Of a stretch of 64,000 nucleotides of DNA, positions 16,846-24,315 are shown piece by piece. Every line of letters starts with the position of its first letter. Position 1 is the stretch's first letter. Location of the stretch: NCBI GenBank assembly GCA_016195915.1, contig JACPYS010000042.1, forward strand, positions 136,285 to 200,284. Reading direction: 5' to 3'. Under the pieces are notes generated by a model, which saw only the letters and a list, made by a program, of their open reading frames with translations, was not told where the DNA came from and ran no database searches. This DNA comes from Betaproteobacteria bacterium. GTDB lineage: Bacteria > Pseudomonadota > Gammaproteobacteria > Burkholderiales > SG8-39. The position numbers were made by a program, and so were the translations under genes.

Positions 16846-17037
16846 GTGGTGGCGCTGACCGAGGACTTTCCTCAGCGCCGGCTCGTCCGCGGGCACGTCG
16901 GAACAGTCGTGGAATTCCTTCCCGACGGATGCTTCGAGGTGGAGTTGAGCGACGACTCAGGCCGCGCTTACGCACTGGTTGCGCTGAGGCCGCGGCAATT
17001 CATGCTTCTGCGATACGAGCCGGTGCACACGGCTTGA
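16846..17037 (+). CDS. Small DUF4926-like protein
   Basis: A small protein of about 63 residues: VVALTEDFPQRRLVRGHVGT, then VVEFLPDGCFEVELSDDSGRA and YALVALRPRQFMLL. The pattern (acidic opening, RGHVGTVVE, a beta-rich core, a final LRPRQ-like strand) fits DUF4926, a small domain often found beside toxin or nuclease genes. No partner is seen next to it. The start is uncertain: GTG at 16846 or 16849, with only a weak GGGGA upstream. The gene is framed by two copies of a palindromic repeat, which suggests that it may have been moved as a unit. Confidence 0.5.
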   Translation: MVALTEDFPQRRLVRGHVGTVVEFLPDGCFEVELSDDSGRAYALVALRPRQFMLLRYEPVHTA

Positions 17038-17073
17038 ATTCGTCGCCCCCGCGGAGGCAGAGATCCAGTCGCT
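17037..17073 (+). repeat. Dispersed repeat unit, copy 2 (degenerate)
   Basis: Directly repeated relative to copy 1. It shares AATTC, GTCG, CCCCGCGGA and GATCCAGT in order, but the right arm of the palindrome is damaged (GGCAGA instead of CGCGGG). With copy 1 it brackets the small DUF4926-like gene. Confidence 0.5.
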
Positions 17074-17332
17074 CGATCTACCCGCCGATCATTGCGTGGG
17101 CCGGTAGATCGTTCCATGGCTATCCGGTTGGCAGCCAAGACCCTTAAATAGCGGTTGCTGGATTTATAATGACCGTATGAACGCGGAGTTTTTTGGCGCA
17201 GCGACCATGGGTTGCTAGATGGGCCGACGGAGAGGTCGCGGTAATCGCGATAAACAACAACCACACCCCACGAGCCGCGAGCACAACGGCGCGCAACTTT
17301 AACGACAAAGAGATACTAGTAACACCGTAACC
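17074..17332. other. Intergenic region without a supported gene
   Basis: About 260 bases that are more AT-rich toward the right. A TATAAT hexamer occurs at 17165-17170 but has no good -35 partner at 16-18 bases. Only a 13-codon frame follows. I see no gene, RNA or clear terminator here. Confidence 0.4.
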
Positions 17333-18004
17333 ATGATGCGCCCGATACGCGCACGTGACATTCACAAAACAGCAACACATGGCGAAACGCCCCGCCAACC
17401 GGAAGGCAAAAGTGACCATCGAGACAACGAACGGGAATTGGTTAGGTGGACTAGGTCTGTTGCGCGGCTGACCCGGGGCCTTGTCGTTGTTGGCGTCGTC
17501 ACTGTTGGAGTTTTGATCGTTCACGCCTACATTTTTCACAAAACAGACGAAACTGCGCGCATTAGTAACCGAGCTTCCGTCTTTTTGCGCGACGTTTCCC
17601 TTTCTCCCTTCAAGAGCGGGGACGATATGAGAGTGGCTGTGATTCCACTTTGGGAAAACGGCGGCAATACTTCGACGAAAGACATGACGTTCAGAGTTCA
17701 TATCGCGTTGACCGGCCAACCCACTCCAGAAGGTTTCAGTCGCTGCGATGTTGATCCTGGAAGCAAGACCGTTTCTACGTTTCTCGGACCCAAAGCCGTC
17801 GGAAATATTAGTGCGTTCACACACGAAGCCGAACCCATACGCGATTTTCAAATGCGGAAAGGGTACGCAAAATTCTATATTTGGGGGCGAGCGAATTATT
17901 TCGATCAGTTTTCTGATGTCCCACGGATCACTCGTTTTTGCCTTGAAGTTTTTCACGTTGCTGGCGATCCCAAGGATGCCAGTTCTAACCTCAAATTTAC
18001 ATAA
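17333..18004 (+). CDS. Hypothetical single-pass membrane protein
   Basis: A 223-residue protein. A charged N-terminus (residues 1-35) with NERELVRWTRSVARLTR precedes one membrane helix, GLVVVGVVTVGVLIVHAYIF (about residues 49-68). A polar domain of about 150 residues follows, probably outside the cytoplasm and beta-rich (RVAVIPLWENGGNTSTKDMTFRV). The ELVRWT pattern before a single helix recurs in hypothetical proteins of proteobacteria, often in accessory regions. No function can be given. The gene and its flanks are clearly richer in A+T than the neighbours, which points to recent transfer. The start (first of two ATGs) lacks a clear ribosome-binding site. Confidence 0.65.
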   Translation: MMRPIRARDIHKTATHGETPRQPEGKSDHRDNERELVRWTRSVARLTRGLVVVGVVTVGVLIVHAYIFHKTDETARISNRASVFLRDVSLSPFKSGDDMRVAVIPLWENGGNTSTKDMTFRVHIALTGQPTPEGFSRCDVDPGSKTVSTFLGPKAVGNISAFTHEAEPIRDFQMRKGYAKFYIWGRANYFDQFSDVPRITRFCLEVFHVAGDPKDASSNLKFT

Positions 18005-18137
18005 CGACCCGCGCCGGCCGTTCAGGGTGTAGATTACGCTGCGCTCGATCCGCAATCTTCCACCTGCCGCAAGCTACGCGGGGCCGTTCGACAACTCATC
18101 ACTTCCAAGCGGTAAACCATCAACGAGGATGAGAGAC

Positions 18138-19109
18138 ATGAGCCGCCGTGTTTTATGCTTCGCGCTGTTTGCCGGTTTGTGTGCGGGTGCGCACGCTCAG
18201 TCGTATCCTGCGCGTTCCGTCAGCATGGTGGTGCCGTTCGCGGCCGGCGGCGCCACCGACGTGCTCGCGCGCCATTTCGCGGAGCGCATGTCGCGGGGAT
18301 TCGGGCAGACGATCATCATCGAAAACATCGCGGGCGCCGGCGGGACCATAGGCGCGGCACGTGTCGCGAAGGCAAAGCCCGATGGCTACACGCTTCTGGT
18401 CGGGCATATGGGTTACATGGCGGCGGCAGTCGGCTTGTATAGCAAGCTTCCCTATGATCCGGTGCAGGATTTCGATGCCATCGCCCGGTTTCCCGATACT
18501 CCGCTGGTTCTCATCGTCGGCCGTACGAGTGGTCTCAGCGATATCCGCGCGCTGATTGCGCAGGCAAAGCAAAGTCCGGGAAAAATCAATTTCGGCAATG
18601 CCGGTGTCGGTTCAACGGGGCACCTCGTGGCGACGCTGTTTGCAAGCGCTGCCGGAATCGAGGTGACGTCCGTCTCCTACAAGGGTAATGCACCGGCACT
18701 CACCGACATCGTCGGCGGACAGATCCACGGGATGTTCGATCAATCCAACACCGCACTGCCGCAGGTCCGGGGACAACGAGTCGCGGCCATCGCGATCACT
18801 TCGCGCCAGCGCATGTCCCAGTTCCCCGACGTGCCGACCATGCAGGAAGCGGGACTATCGGGGTTCGAGGCAGCCACCTGGTACGGCATCTACGCGCCGA
18901 AAAGCACACCGCGCCCCATCGTCGATCGCGTCCACGCGCAGTTCACCGAATCGATGCAGGACAAATCGTTCAGCGACAAGCTGCTCGAGCAGGGCTATCA
19001 GCTCCTCGATGCATCGCTGACCGGCCCCGAGGCGCTCGCTGCACATACCCGGACCGAGGTCGAGCGCTGGAAGAAGGTGATCGCGGAAGCAAAGATTCCA
19101 GTGAACTGA
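18138..19109 (+). CDS. Bug/TctC-family periplasmic solute-binding receptor
   Basis: A 323-residue secreted receptor. The signal peptide is MSRRVLCFALFAGLCAGAHA, then QSYPARSVSMVVPFAAGGAT, the family hallmark IIENIAGAGGTIGAARVAKAKPDGYTLLVGH, and a C-terminal EVERWKKVIAEAKI. The ATG at 18138 was preferred to the one at 18129 because GAGG at 18125-18128 is correctly spaced only for the former. It is followed after about 70 bases by a URO-D-family enzyme on the same strand, which may use the bound solute. No transporter membrane subunits are nearby. Confidence 0.92.
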   Translation: MSRRVLCFALFAGLCAGAHAQSYPARSVSMVVPFAAGGATDVLARHFAERMSRGFGQTIIIENIAGAGGTIGAARVAKAKPDGYTLLVGHMGYMAAAVGLYSKLPYDPVQDFDAIARFPDTPLVLIVGRTSGLSDIRALIAQAKQSPGKINFGNAGVGSTGHLVATLFASAAGIEVTSVSYKGNAPALTDIVGGQIHGMFDQSNTALPQVRGQRVAAIAITSRQRMSQFPDVPTMQEAGLSGFEAATWYGIYAPKSTPRPIVDRVHAQFTESMQDKSFSDKLLEQGYQLLDASLTGPEALAAHTRTEVERWKKVIAEAKIPVN

Positions 19110-19182
19110 ACCAGTCCGCGGCCGGCACGACGGCGAATGCGTGCGCGAGCAGGCCTGCAAATATCCGATGGAAGACATGCAA

Positions 19183-20259
19183 ATGACGCCCAAACAACGA
19201 GTCATGACCGCCCTGCGCCGCGGACAGCCCGACCAGGTGCCCTGGCTCGAAGGCTCGTTCGACGAGTTGCTGCAGACCCGGATCATGGGCGGGCGTTCCG
19301 ATTTCACCCCGGGGGAGTTGTGCCGCGCCCTCGGCATGGATGGATTCGGCTATCGTTTTCCCACGGTCGGGGTCGGCCTCGCGAGCCAGGCGCTGCAGCC
19401 CCCGAATTCGGCGAAAGAGGCGTTCTATTTTCCGAAGAAAATCAGCTTCGATTTCTCGCCGCCGTGGATCGCCGACATGAGCGTAGACGCGAACGGGCGC
19501 AGTTTCATCAAGAAAGGCCTGCTGGCCGATCGCGATTCGCTGAAACTTTTCGACCAGTTCCTGCCCGATCCGGATCATCCGGCGCGCTACGAGCAGATCG
19601 CGAAGTGGATCGAGGCATACCGCGAAGATTACGCGGTATTCGCGCGCGTGCGCCTCGGCACCGCGAACACGATCGAGAGCATGGGACTCGACGTATTTTC
19701 GCTCATGCTCTACGACGATCCGGATCTGGTGAAAGAGATCCACCGGCGCTTCTCCGAATGGACGGTGCGCGTGCTCGAGAACCTGAACAAGCTCGACTTC
19801 GATTTCTATTGGGCTTTCGACGATCATGCCGACACCAGGATGCCCTGGGTCAACATGGAGATGTACGAGGAGTTCCTGTATCCGTACCAGAAATCGGTCG
19901 CCGACGCGATGAACAAACCCTGGGCCTTGCACAGCGACGGCAATCTCTTCCCCATACTCGAGGGCCTGCTGAAGCTCGGCATGAGCGCGATTCACCCGAT
20001 TCAGCCATCGGCCATGGACATCGGCAGGATGAAGGCGCAGTACGGATCGAAGGTGTGCATGATCGGCAACATCGACCTCGACTACACCCTCACCCTGGGC
20101 ACGCCCGAGGAGGTGGACAAGGAGGTGAAGGAGCGCATCGCGGTGGCTGGCAAGGGCGGCGGGTACATCATCAGCAGCGCCAACAGTCTTACCAACTACT
20201 GCAGGATGGAAAACGTCATGGCGATGTCAAGGGCCTTGAAGGAATACGGCAGGTACTGA
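19183..20259 (+). CDS. Uroporphyrinogen decarboxylase-family (URO-D-like) enzyme
   Basis: A protein of about 358 residues with the URO-D/methyltransferase barrel fold. The start MTPKQRVMTALRRGQPDQVPW is typical of this superfamily. FDFYWAFDDHADTRMPWVNMEMYEEFLYPYQK and WALHSDGNLFPILEGLLKLG contain the usual active-site region, and a C-terminal GGGYIISSANSL is present. It is not a haem-pathway HemE. Relatives include cobalamin-dependent methyltransferases and catabolic enzymes. No corrinoid protein is encoded next to it. Alternative starts exist at 19141 (GTG), 19168 and 19177; GGAAG at 19170-19174 favours 19183. It lies downstream of a Bug receptor in a possible operon. Confidence 0.82.
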   Translation: MTPKQRVMTALRRGQPDQVPWLEGSFDELLQTRIMGGRSDFTPGELCRALGMDGFGYRFPTVGVGLASQALQPPNSAKEAFYFPKKISFDFSPPWIADMSVDANGRSFIKKGLLADRDSLKLFDQFLPDPDHPARYEQIAKWIEAYREDYAVFARVRLGTANTIESMGLDVFSLMLYDDPDLVKEIHRRFSEWTVRVLENLNKLDFDFYWAFDDHADTRMPWVNMEMYEEFLYPYQKSVADAMNKPWALHSDGNLFPILEGLLKLGMSAIHPIQPSAMDIGRMKAQYGSKVCMIGNIDLDYTLTLGTPEEVDKEVKERIAVAGKGGGYIISSANSLTNYCRMENVMAMSRALKEYGRY

Positions 20260-20321
20260 GACGCTTGACGGACCGAAGCGAATAATAATAGGCTTCGAAC
20301 TCCCTGTTTCCGACCACGCAC

Positions 20322-21095
20322 ATGGGCGCCGCGGCCGAAAAGTTCATTCTCTTTACCCAGCCCGGGTGAAGCAGCTGCCTTCGAACGAAAGAGTTTCTTT
20401 CGAAAAAGGCCATAGACTACGTCGCCATCGACGTTGCTAACGACGCCGGCGGGCTCGAAAAGCTGCTCGAATTCGGTGTGCGAACGGTGCCGGTCGTCGC
20501 GCGCGGCGAACAATTCATATTTGCCCAGAGTCTCGAGGACGTCGCCGAGTTCGTGGGACTGCAGGGCACCGGTCATACGCCTTTGCCTCCCGAGCAACTG
20601 ATCGGGAAATGGCTCACTGTATTGCGCGCGGTGCGGCGCCACATCCGCCAGGTTCCCGCGGCAAGGATTGACGAACTCGTGATCGATAACCGCGACCGGT
20701 CGATCCGCCTGATGGGTCACCATGTGTTCCGCATCGCGGAAGCATTTCTCGAAACCGTCATCGACGGCGCCGAATATGCGCCGCTGCTCGCCAACGCGCC
20801 ACCCGCGAGCGGCACGCTCACGACCGGCGACGAGATTGCCGCTTACGGTGACGACGTGATTCTGCGGTTGCAGCGATGGTGGGAGGGGCTTGCCGACCGG
20901 TCGTGCCGGAAGAAAGTGCCTACCTTCTTCGGCATGCAGGCAATTCACATGCTCTTCGAGCGCTCGACTTGGCATTCGGCCCAGCACGCGCGACAGCTGG
21001 TCGCAGTGCTCGAGCGCTTTGGCATCGAACCCGACGGACGCCTGAGCGCATCGGACCTGGCCGGACTGCCGCTCCCGGAAGGTCTTTGGGAGTAG
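20322..21095 (+). CDS. Predicted selenocysteine-containing glutaredoxin-DinB fusion protein (in-frame TGA at 20367)
   Basis: Reading through TGA at 20367-20369 gives a continuous 257-residue protein. Residues 1-80 are glutaredoxin-like: KFILFTQPG-U16-SSC19 replaces the usual CxxC, followed by RTKEFLSKKAIDYVAIDV, the cis-Pro motif RTVPVV (P57) and FAQSLEDVAEFVGL. Residues from about 95 onward form a DinB-like four-helix domain with likely metal-binding His (MGHHVFRIAEAF, STWHSAQHARQLV). The TGA sits exactly at the nucleophilic Cys, reading frame and family similarity continue on both sides, and a SECIS-like hairpin follows at once. A standard gene caller would report only the C-terminal part from 20478. 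An in-frame TAG at 20289 limits the start; ATG 20322 has a weak ribosome-binding site. Inference: a thiol/selenol redox enzyme. No selA, selB, selC or selD is in this window. Confidence 0.75.
20370..20411 (+). promoter_or_regulatory. Candidate bacterial SECIS hairpin
   Basis: Directly after the in-frame TGA, GCC (20377-20379) pairs with GGC (20408-20410), TTCGAA (20380-20385) pairs with TTCGAA (20399-20404), and GAAA (20387-20390) pairs with TTTC (20394-20397). The apical loop is GAG, beginning with G, 21 bases after the TGA. An alternative inner stem, CGAAAG/CTTTCG, leaves a loop AGTTT containing G-U. Both meet the published bacterial SECIS rules (G in the first two loop positions, loop 16-37 bases from the UGA). 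Confidence 0.7.
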
Positions 21096-21097
21096 GA

Positions 21098-21144
21098 GTC
21101 CGCCTCGGTCGTGGCGTGTGCGGCGCCGGCGGACCTGTTTTATT
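21098..21144 (+). terminator. Possible terminator hairpin between convergent genes
   Basis: GTCCGCC (21098-21104) is complementary to GGCGGAC (21128-21134), and CTGTTTTATT follows. The loop of about 23 bases is long but GC-rich and may fold further. It lies between the end of the selenoprotein-like gene and the convergent gene at 21140. Confidence 0.4.
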
Positions 21145-21715
21145 CCACCAGTCGCGTATACACGGCCTGCATACGCTGCAGCGAAGCACGCGGAAACCGC
21201 GCTTTCGCCGTCGCGAGCGCTTGCTCGGCTTCGGCCCGGGCCTCCCCTGCATGAACGGCAATGAACACGCGGTCGTAGGGTTTGCCATTGACCCGGTACA
21301 ACACCGCGCCCATATCCGGGCATTGATGCCCCGCGAATACTTTTGCGTTCGGATAGAGCTTTTGCGCTTGCCTGCGCCGCCGCTCGACCTCCCGGGAGTA
21401 TTCCCCCGCGTCGCATTCCTCGCCCCCTGGCGCGAAGCCCGGGAAAGTCACAAGCAGGACGGCGTAGAAAAACCTTGACCGGTATTCGACGTTCGGCCCG
21501 AGTCGCTCGGGGAGCCGGAAAGAGAGCTCGTAGGGAGCGAAAGTCTTGTCGCGGCTCGCACAGGGCTTGGACGCTGTCGCGCAGACCGCAAGCAATTCCT
21601 GGGCGCTGGAGATACTCGCCGCGCCCATGGAGAGCGTAGTGACCAGGACAAAGGCGGGGAAAGATCGAGTCTGGATGTCCCGGGCGCTCCGCTCATTGCG
21701 GCGGTGTTTGCGCAA
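21140..21715 (-). CDS. Hypothetical secreted protein
   Basis: A protein of up to 191 residues. After a basic N-region it has a hydrophobic stretch SFPAFVLVTTLSMGAASISSAQE that looks like a signal peptide cleaved after SSA. The mature part has cysteines in AVCATASKPCAS, GGEECDAG and GHQCPDMG, which could form disulfides. The C-terminal part, VLYRVNGKPYDRVFIAVHAGEARAEAEQALATAKARFP, has the look of a SPOR-like or small alpha/beta domain, but I cannot assign a family. No ATG fits the signal peptide; TTG at 21715 is the only reasonable start, without a clear ribosome-binding site. Confidence 0.55.
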   Translation of the reverse strand: MRKHRRNERSARDIQTRSFPAFVLVTTLSMGAASISSAQELLAVCATASKPCASRDKTFAPYELSFRLPERLGPNVEYRSRFFYAVLLVTFPGFAPGGEECDAGEYSREVERRRRQAQKLYPNAKVFAGHQCPDMGAVLYRVNGKPYDRVFIAVHAGEARAEAEQALATAKARFPRASLQRMQAVYTRLVE

Positions 21716-21774
21716 CGGCCGTCGCCCGCCCGTCTGCCACCGGAGCGCTTTGTCGGCCCGTCAGGCCTCGGCGA

Positions 21775-22536
21775 TCATGGGCTTTTTGGCGTGATGAACG
21801 CCACCGCCGCACCCGCGGTATCCACAGCAATGCCGAACCTCCCGATCCCCGGAATGTCGTGCGGCGGAGTCACCACTTCACCGCCCAGGGCCGTGGCCTT
21901 GCTCGCCGTGCCGTCGCAGTCGGGCACCGCCACGTAAGGCAGCCACATCGATTTCGCCTCGGGGTTGACCGACTGGCACAGCCCGGCGCGCGGCCGGCCG
22001 TCCCTGTTGAGCATATAGTAGGTCGCCGGCCCCATGTTCATCGCGTCGTGCGTGTAGCCGAACATCCTCTCGTAGAACGCGAGCGCCTCGCGGTCGTTGG
22101 ACGTCCAGAGCTCATTCCAGAACCAGCCGCCCATCGGGGTCTTCTCGACGTCGGGCGGGTCGCCGTTAGCGCCTTTCCATACGCAAAACGATGCTCCCGT
22201 CGGGTCCGCCATCGCGGCTGCCCGCCCAACGGGACTGAAGTCAGTCGGCGCCATCATGATGCGGCATCCCGCGGCCACCGCGGCGCTGTGTGAGGCGTCT
22301 ACATCCGGCACCGAGAGGTAGGAAACCCAGTGGCTCTTCACCGTCGGCGGTCCCTTGCGGTAGCCGCCGATCGCCTGGTCGCCGTTGTTGATCATCGGGT
22401 ACGGTTCACCACTGCCCATGGGCACGCGCACCGAGCGCCAGCCGAACAGGCCGTCATAGAACTCGATGGCCTTGTCGATGTCCTGGGTCAGGAACTCGAA
22501 CCAGACAAACTTGCCGGGCAGGTAGGGCGTGCTCAT
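21775..22536 (-). CDS. Two-domain VOC-family protein
   Basis: A 253-residue protein with two tandem vicinal-oxygen-chelate modules. The first begins GKFVWFEFLTQDIDKAIEFYDGLFGW; the second begins GGWFWNELWTSNDREALAFYERMFGY. Each ends with an ADPTGA-like or GIAVDTAGA-like strand. This arrangement is typical of the CFP-30/27 kDa antigen-like VOC group, whose activities are mostly unknown. The start at 22536 has a good CAGGAGA site. The gene converges with no neighbour and stands alone on the minus strand. Confidence 0.88.
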   Translation of the reverse strand: MSTPYLPGKFVWFEFLTQDIDKAIEFYDGLFGWRSVRVPMGSGEPYPMINNGDQAIGGYRKGPPTVKSHWVSYLSVPDVDASHSAAVAAGCRIMMAPTDFSPVGRAAAMADPTGASFCVWKGANGDPPDVEKTPMGGWFWNELWTSNDREALAFYERMFGYTHDAMNMGPATYYMLNRDGRPRAGLCQSVNPEAKSMWLPYVAVPDCDGTASKATALGGEVVTPPHDIPGIGRFGIAVDTAGAAVAFITPKSP

Positions 22537-22742
22537 GCGGGTCTCCTGGTGGATGGGGGCGGCACATTGTGAGCGCGCATCCCCGGCGCGGCAAGTCGCT
22601 TTAAGATTCGCTCTTGTGGTGTAAATTTGCGGTCGAATCGGGATTGGCGGTGCTCTGCGCACGCCGATCCCCGTATTTGCGTCGATGCCGCGCATTGAAA
22701 ACCGAAGTCGCAGACCAGGGAGTCCGCTGCAGAAGCCAAGCC

Positions 22743-24179
22743 ATGCGATACGTTCTTGCCGGCCTGATTGTTTCAAGCGCATTGGTACTCGGCGGATGCG
22801 CCGCCATCGTTCCCGCTACCCAGGCCGGCGCGGCCGCTATTGCCGCGCATGGCGGCGCGGCTACCGTAGCGGTCGGTGCCGGCGCAGGGGCGGTGGCTGG
22901 GCTGGCCGCGCCCGAAATTTACAAAGCGCTCAAGCGCGACCAGGAGACGGCGCAGGAACCGGCTACCCCAGGCAGCTTCGACGCGTTTCTCGCCGCCAGT
23001 CAATCGGAAGTCCGGATTCTGGTGCAAAGAGCGATGCAGGCCCGGCGTGAAGTGCTGGTGGTGGCCGGCGTGCGCGCGCGGAGCGCAATTGCGCATGGCC
23101 GGGCGGCATTCAGGGACAGCCTGTCGCGGAGCGTCTCTGCTCTTGGCGAGCAGGAGAAAAGCTTCAAGGGCGAATTGGAAACGCTGGTATCGAAGCTTTA
23201 CTCGCCCGCGGACATTGACGTGAAGGATGCCGGCGAGCGCGCGCAGGCGATCGCCTACAGACTGCGTTCCTCCGGCGCCGTCCCGCTACTGAATTCCAAC
23301 GGCCCGATTTTCCTGTTTCCGTCGATACCGTCGCAGTCCATCAACGTCAGCGGAAACTTCCCTGCTTCCTATACCGGCGAGGCTGTTCCACAGCTGACGA
23401 TAGGCGGTAAATCCTACAAGGCTTTCGACCATGGGCCGGACCGTCTGTCGTTCGCCGTGCCCACGCTCGAGCTGAACGCGGCGGAACCAGCGGAAATTCT
23501 CTGGAAGACAGGCGTCATCAGCGTTCCCTGGACCCCGCCTTCGCGTTTCTTTTCCGCTCAGGAAATCGAACAGCTGGGCATCGAAATCGCGGTCCTGCCG
23601 CATTCGTTCGGCCGCATGAGCATGGATCACACCATCACCACGACAAGAACGGAAGAGAAGACCCGGGTGTCACGGGAAGTTTCACCGGATACGGCCAATA
23701 CCGAGGCGCCAAACCGCCAATGCCTGGTGCTGGCGCCGCAAGAACTGGCAGAGGGCTGGAGAATCAGGCCGGGCACCAGCGCCTTCGTCCCGGGCGCGGG
23801 GCGGGCCGGCCTGCAGAACATGGACATATGGAAACTCGGCCTTTTGTCCGAAACCGAGCAAGCGGTCTGCTGGCGTGCCAGCGCGGCCGACATGGCGGAC
23901 GCACCGGCAATCCAGAGCGCTTACGCGGGTGGCAGGGCGGAGTGGAGGATTTCAGCGACGATATGGCGGGAAGTGAAGGAGTCCGGCATCACCCGTAAGA
24001 ACGTGGACCTGGCCTGGGGTAGCCGGCATTATTTCAGGTATCCCGCAGGCACCTGGAAGCTGCGCTATTCGAAAACCGGCTCGGCGGCCACGGAATTGGC
24101 AGCGGCCGACGAATCCCATCCTCTCATCCGCGTGAGCACCGATTCCTCGGGTGTGACCGTAAGAATCTATCCCTTTTAG
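22743..24179 (+). CDS. Hypothetical lipoprotein
   Basis: A 478-residue protein with a lipoprotein signal peptide: [19 protein letters not shown], lipobox LGGC, lipidated Cys at residue 19. Residues 20-60 are an Ala/Gly-rich low-complexity stretch that could form a hydrophobic helix. A helical region ([19 protein letters not shown]) and a mostly beta C-terminal domain follow ([24 protein letters not shown]). It is probably anchored at the inner or outer membrane facing the periplasm. I do not recognise the family. The start was placed at ATG 22743, because the frame upstream has no signal-peptide character. It lies upstream of the first giant kinase on the same strand, 136 bases away. Confidence 0.7.
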   Translation: MRYVLAGLIVSSALVLGGCAAIVPATQAGAAAIAAHGGAATVAVGAGAGAVAGLAAPEIYKALKRDQETAQEPATPGSFDAFLAASQSEVRILVQRAMQARREVLVVAGVRARSAIAHGRAAFRDSLSRSVSALGEQEKSFKGELETLVSKLYSPADIDVKDAGERAQAIAYRLRSSGAVPLLNSNGPIFLFPSIPSQSINVSGNFPASYTGEAVPQLTIGGKSYKAFDHGPDRLSFAVPTLELNAAEPAEILWKTGVISVPWTPPSRFFSAQEIEQLGIEIAVLPHSFGRMSMDHTITTTRTEEKTRVSREVSPDTANTEAPNRQCLVLAPQELAEGWRIRPGTSAFVPGAGRAGLQNMDIWKLGLLSETEQAVCWRASAADMADAPAIQSAYAGGRAEWRISATIWREVKESGITRKNVDLAWGSRHYFRYPAGTWKLRYSKTGSAATELAAADESHPLIRVSTDSSGVTVRIYPF

Positions 24180-24315
24180 CGGGGTTCGCCGCAACGCGAT
24201 TTCGTGTGTAGTGCATCGCGACTTGGGCACATGCAAATCAGGTCGTCGCCGGAGAAAAAGCGGTAAGCTGGTATTGGTACCTGCGCTTCGTGGCCGCAAC
24301 GCAAAGAGGATCGGA

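Noticed and set aside
17144-18055. Long minus-strand frame opposite the hypothetical membrane protein
   Set aside because: Its translation lacks domain-like character, and the plus strand has a convincing membrane protein with a clear helix and compatible composition.
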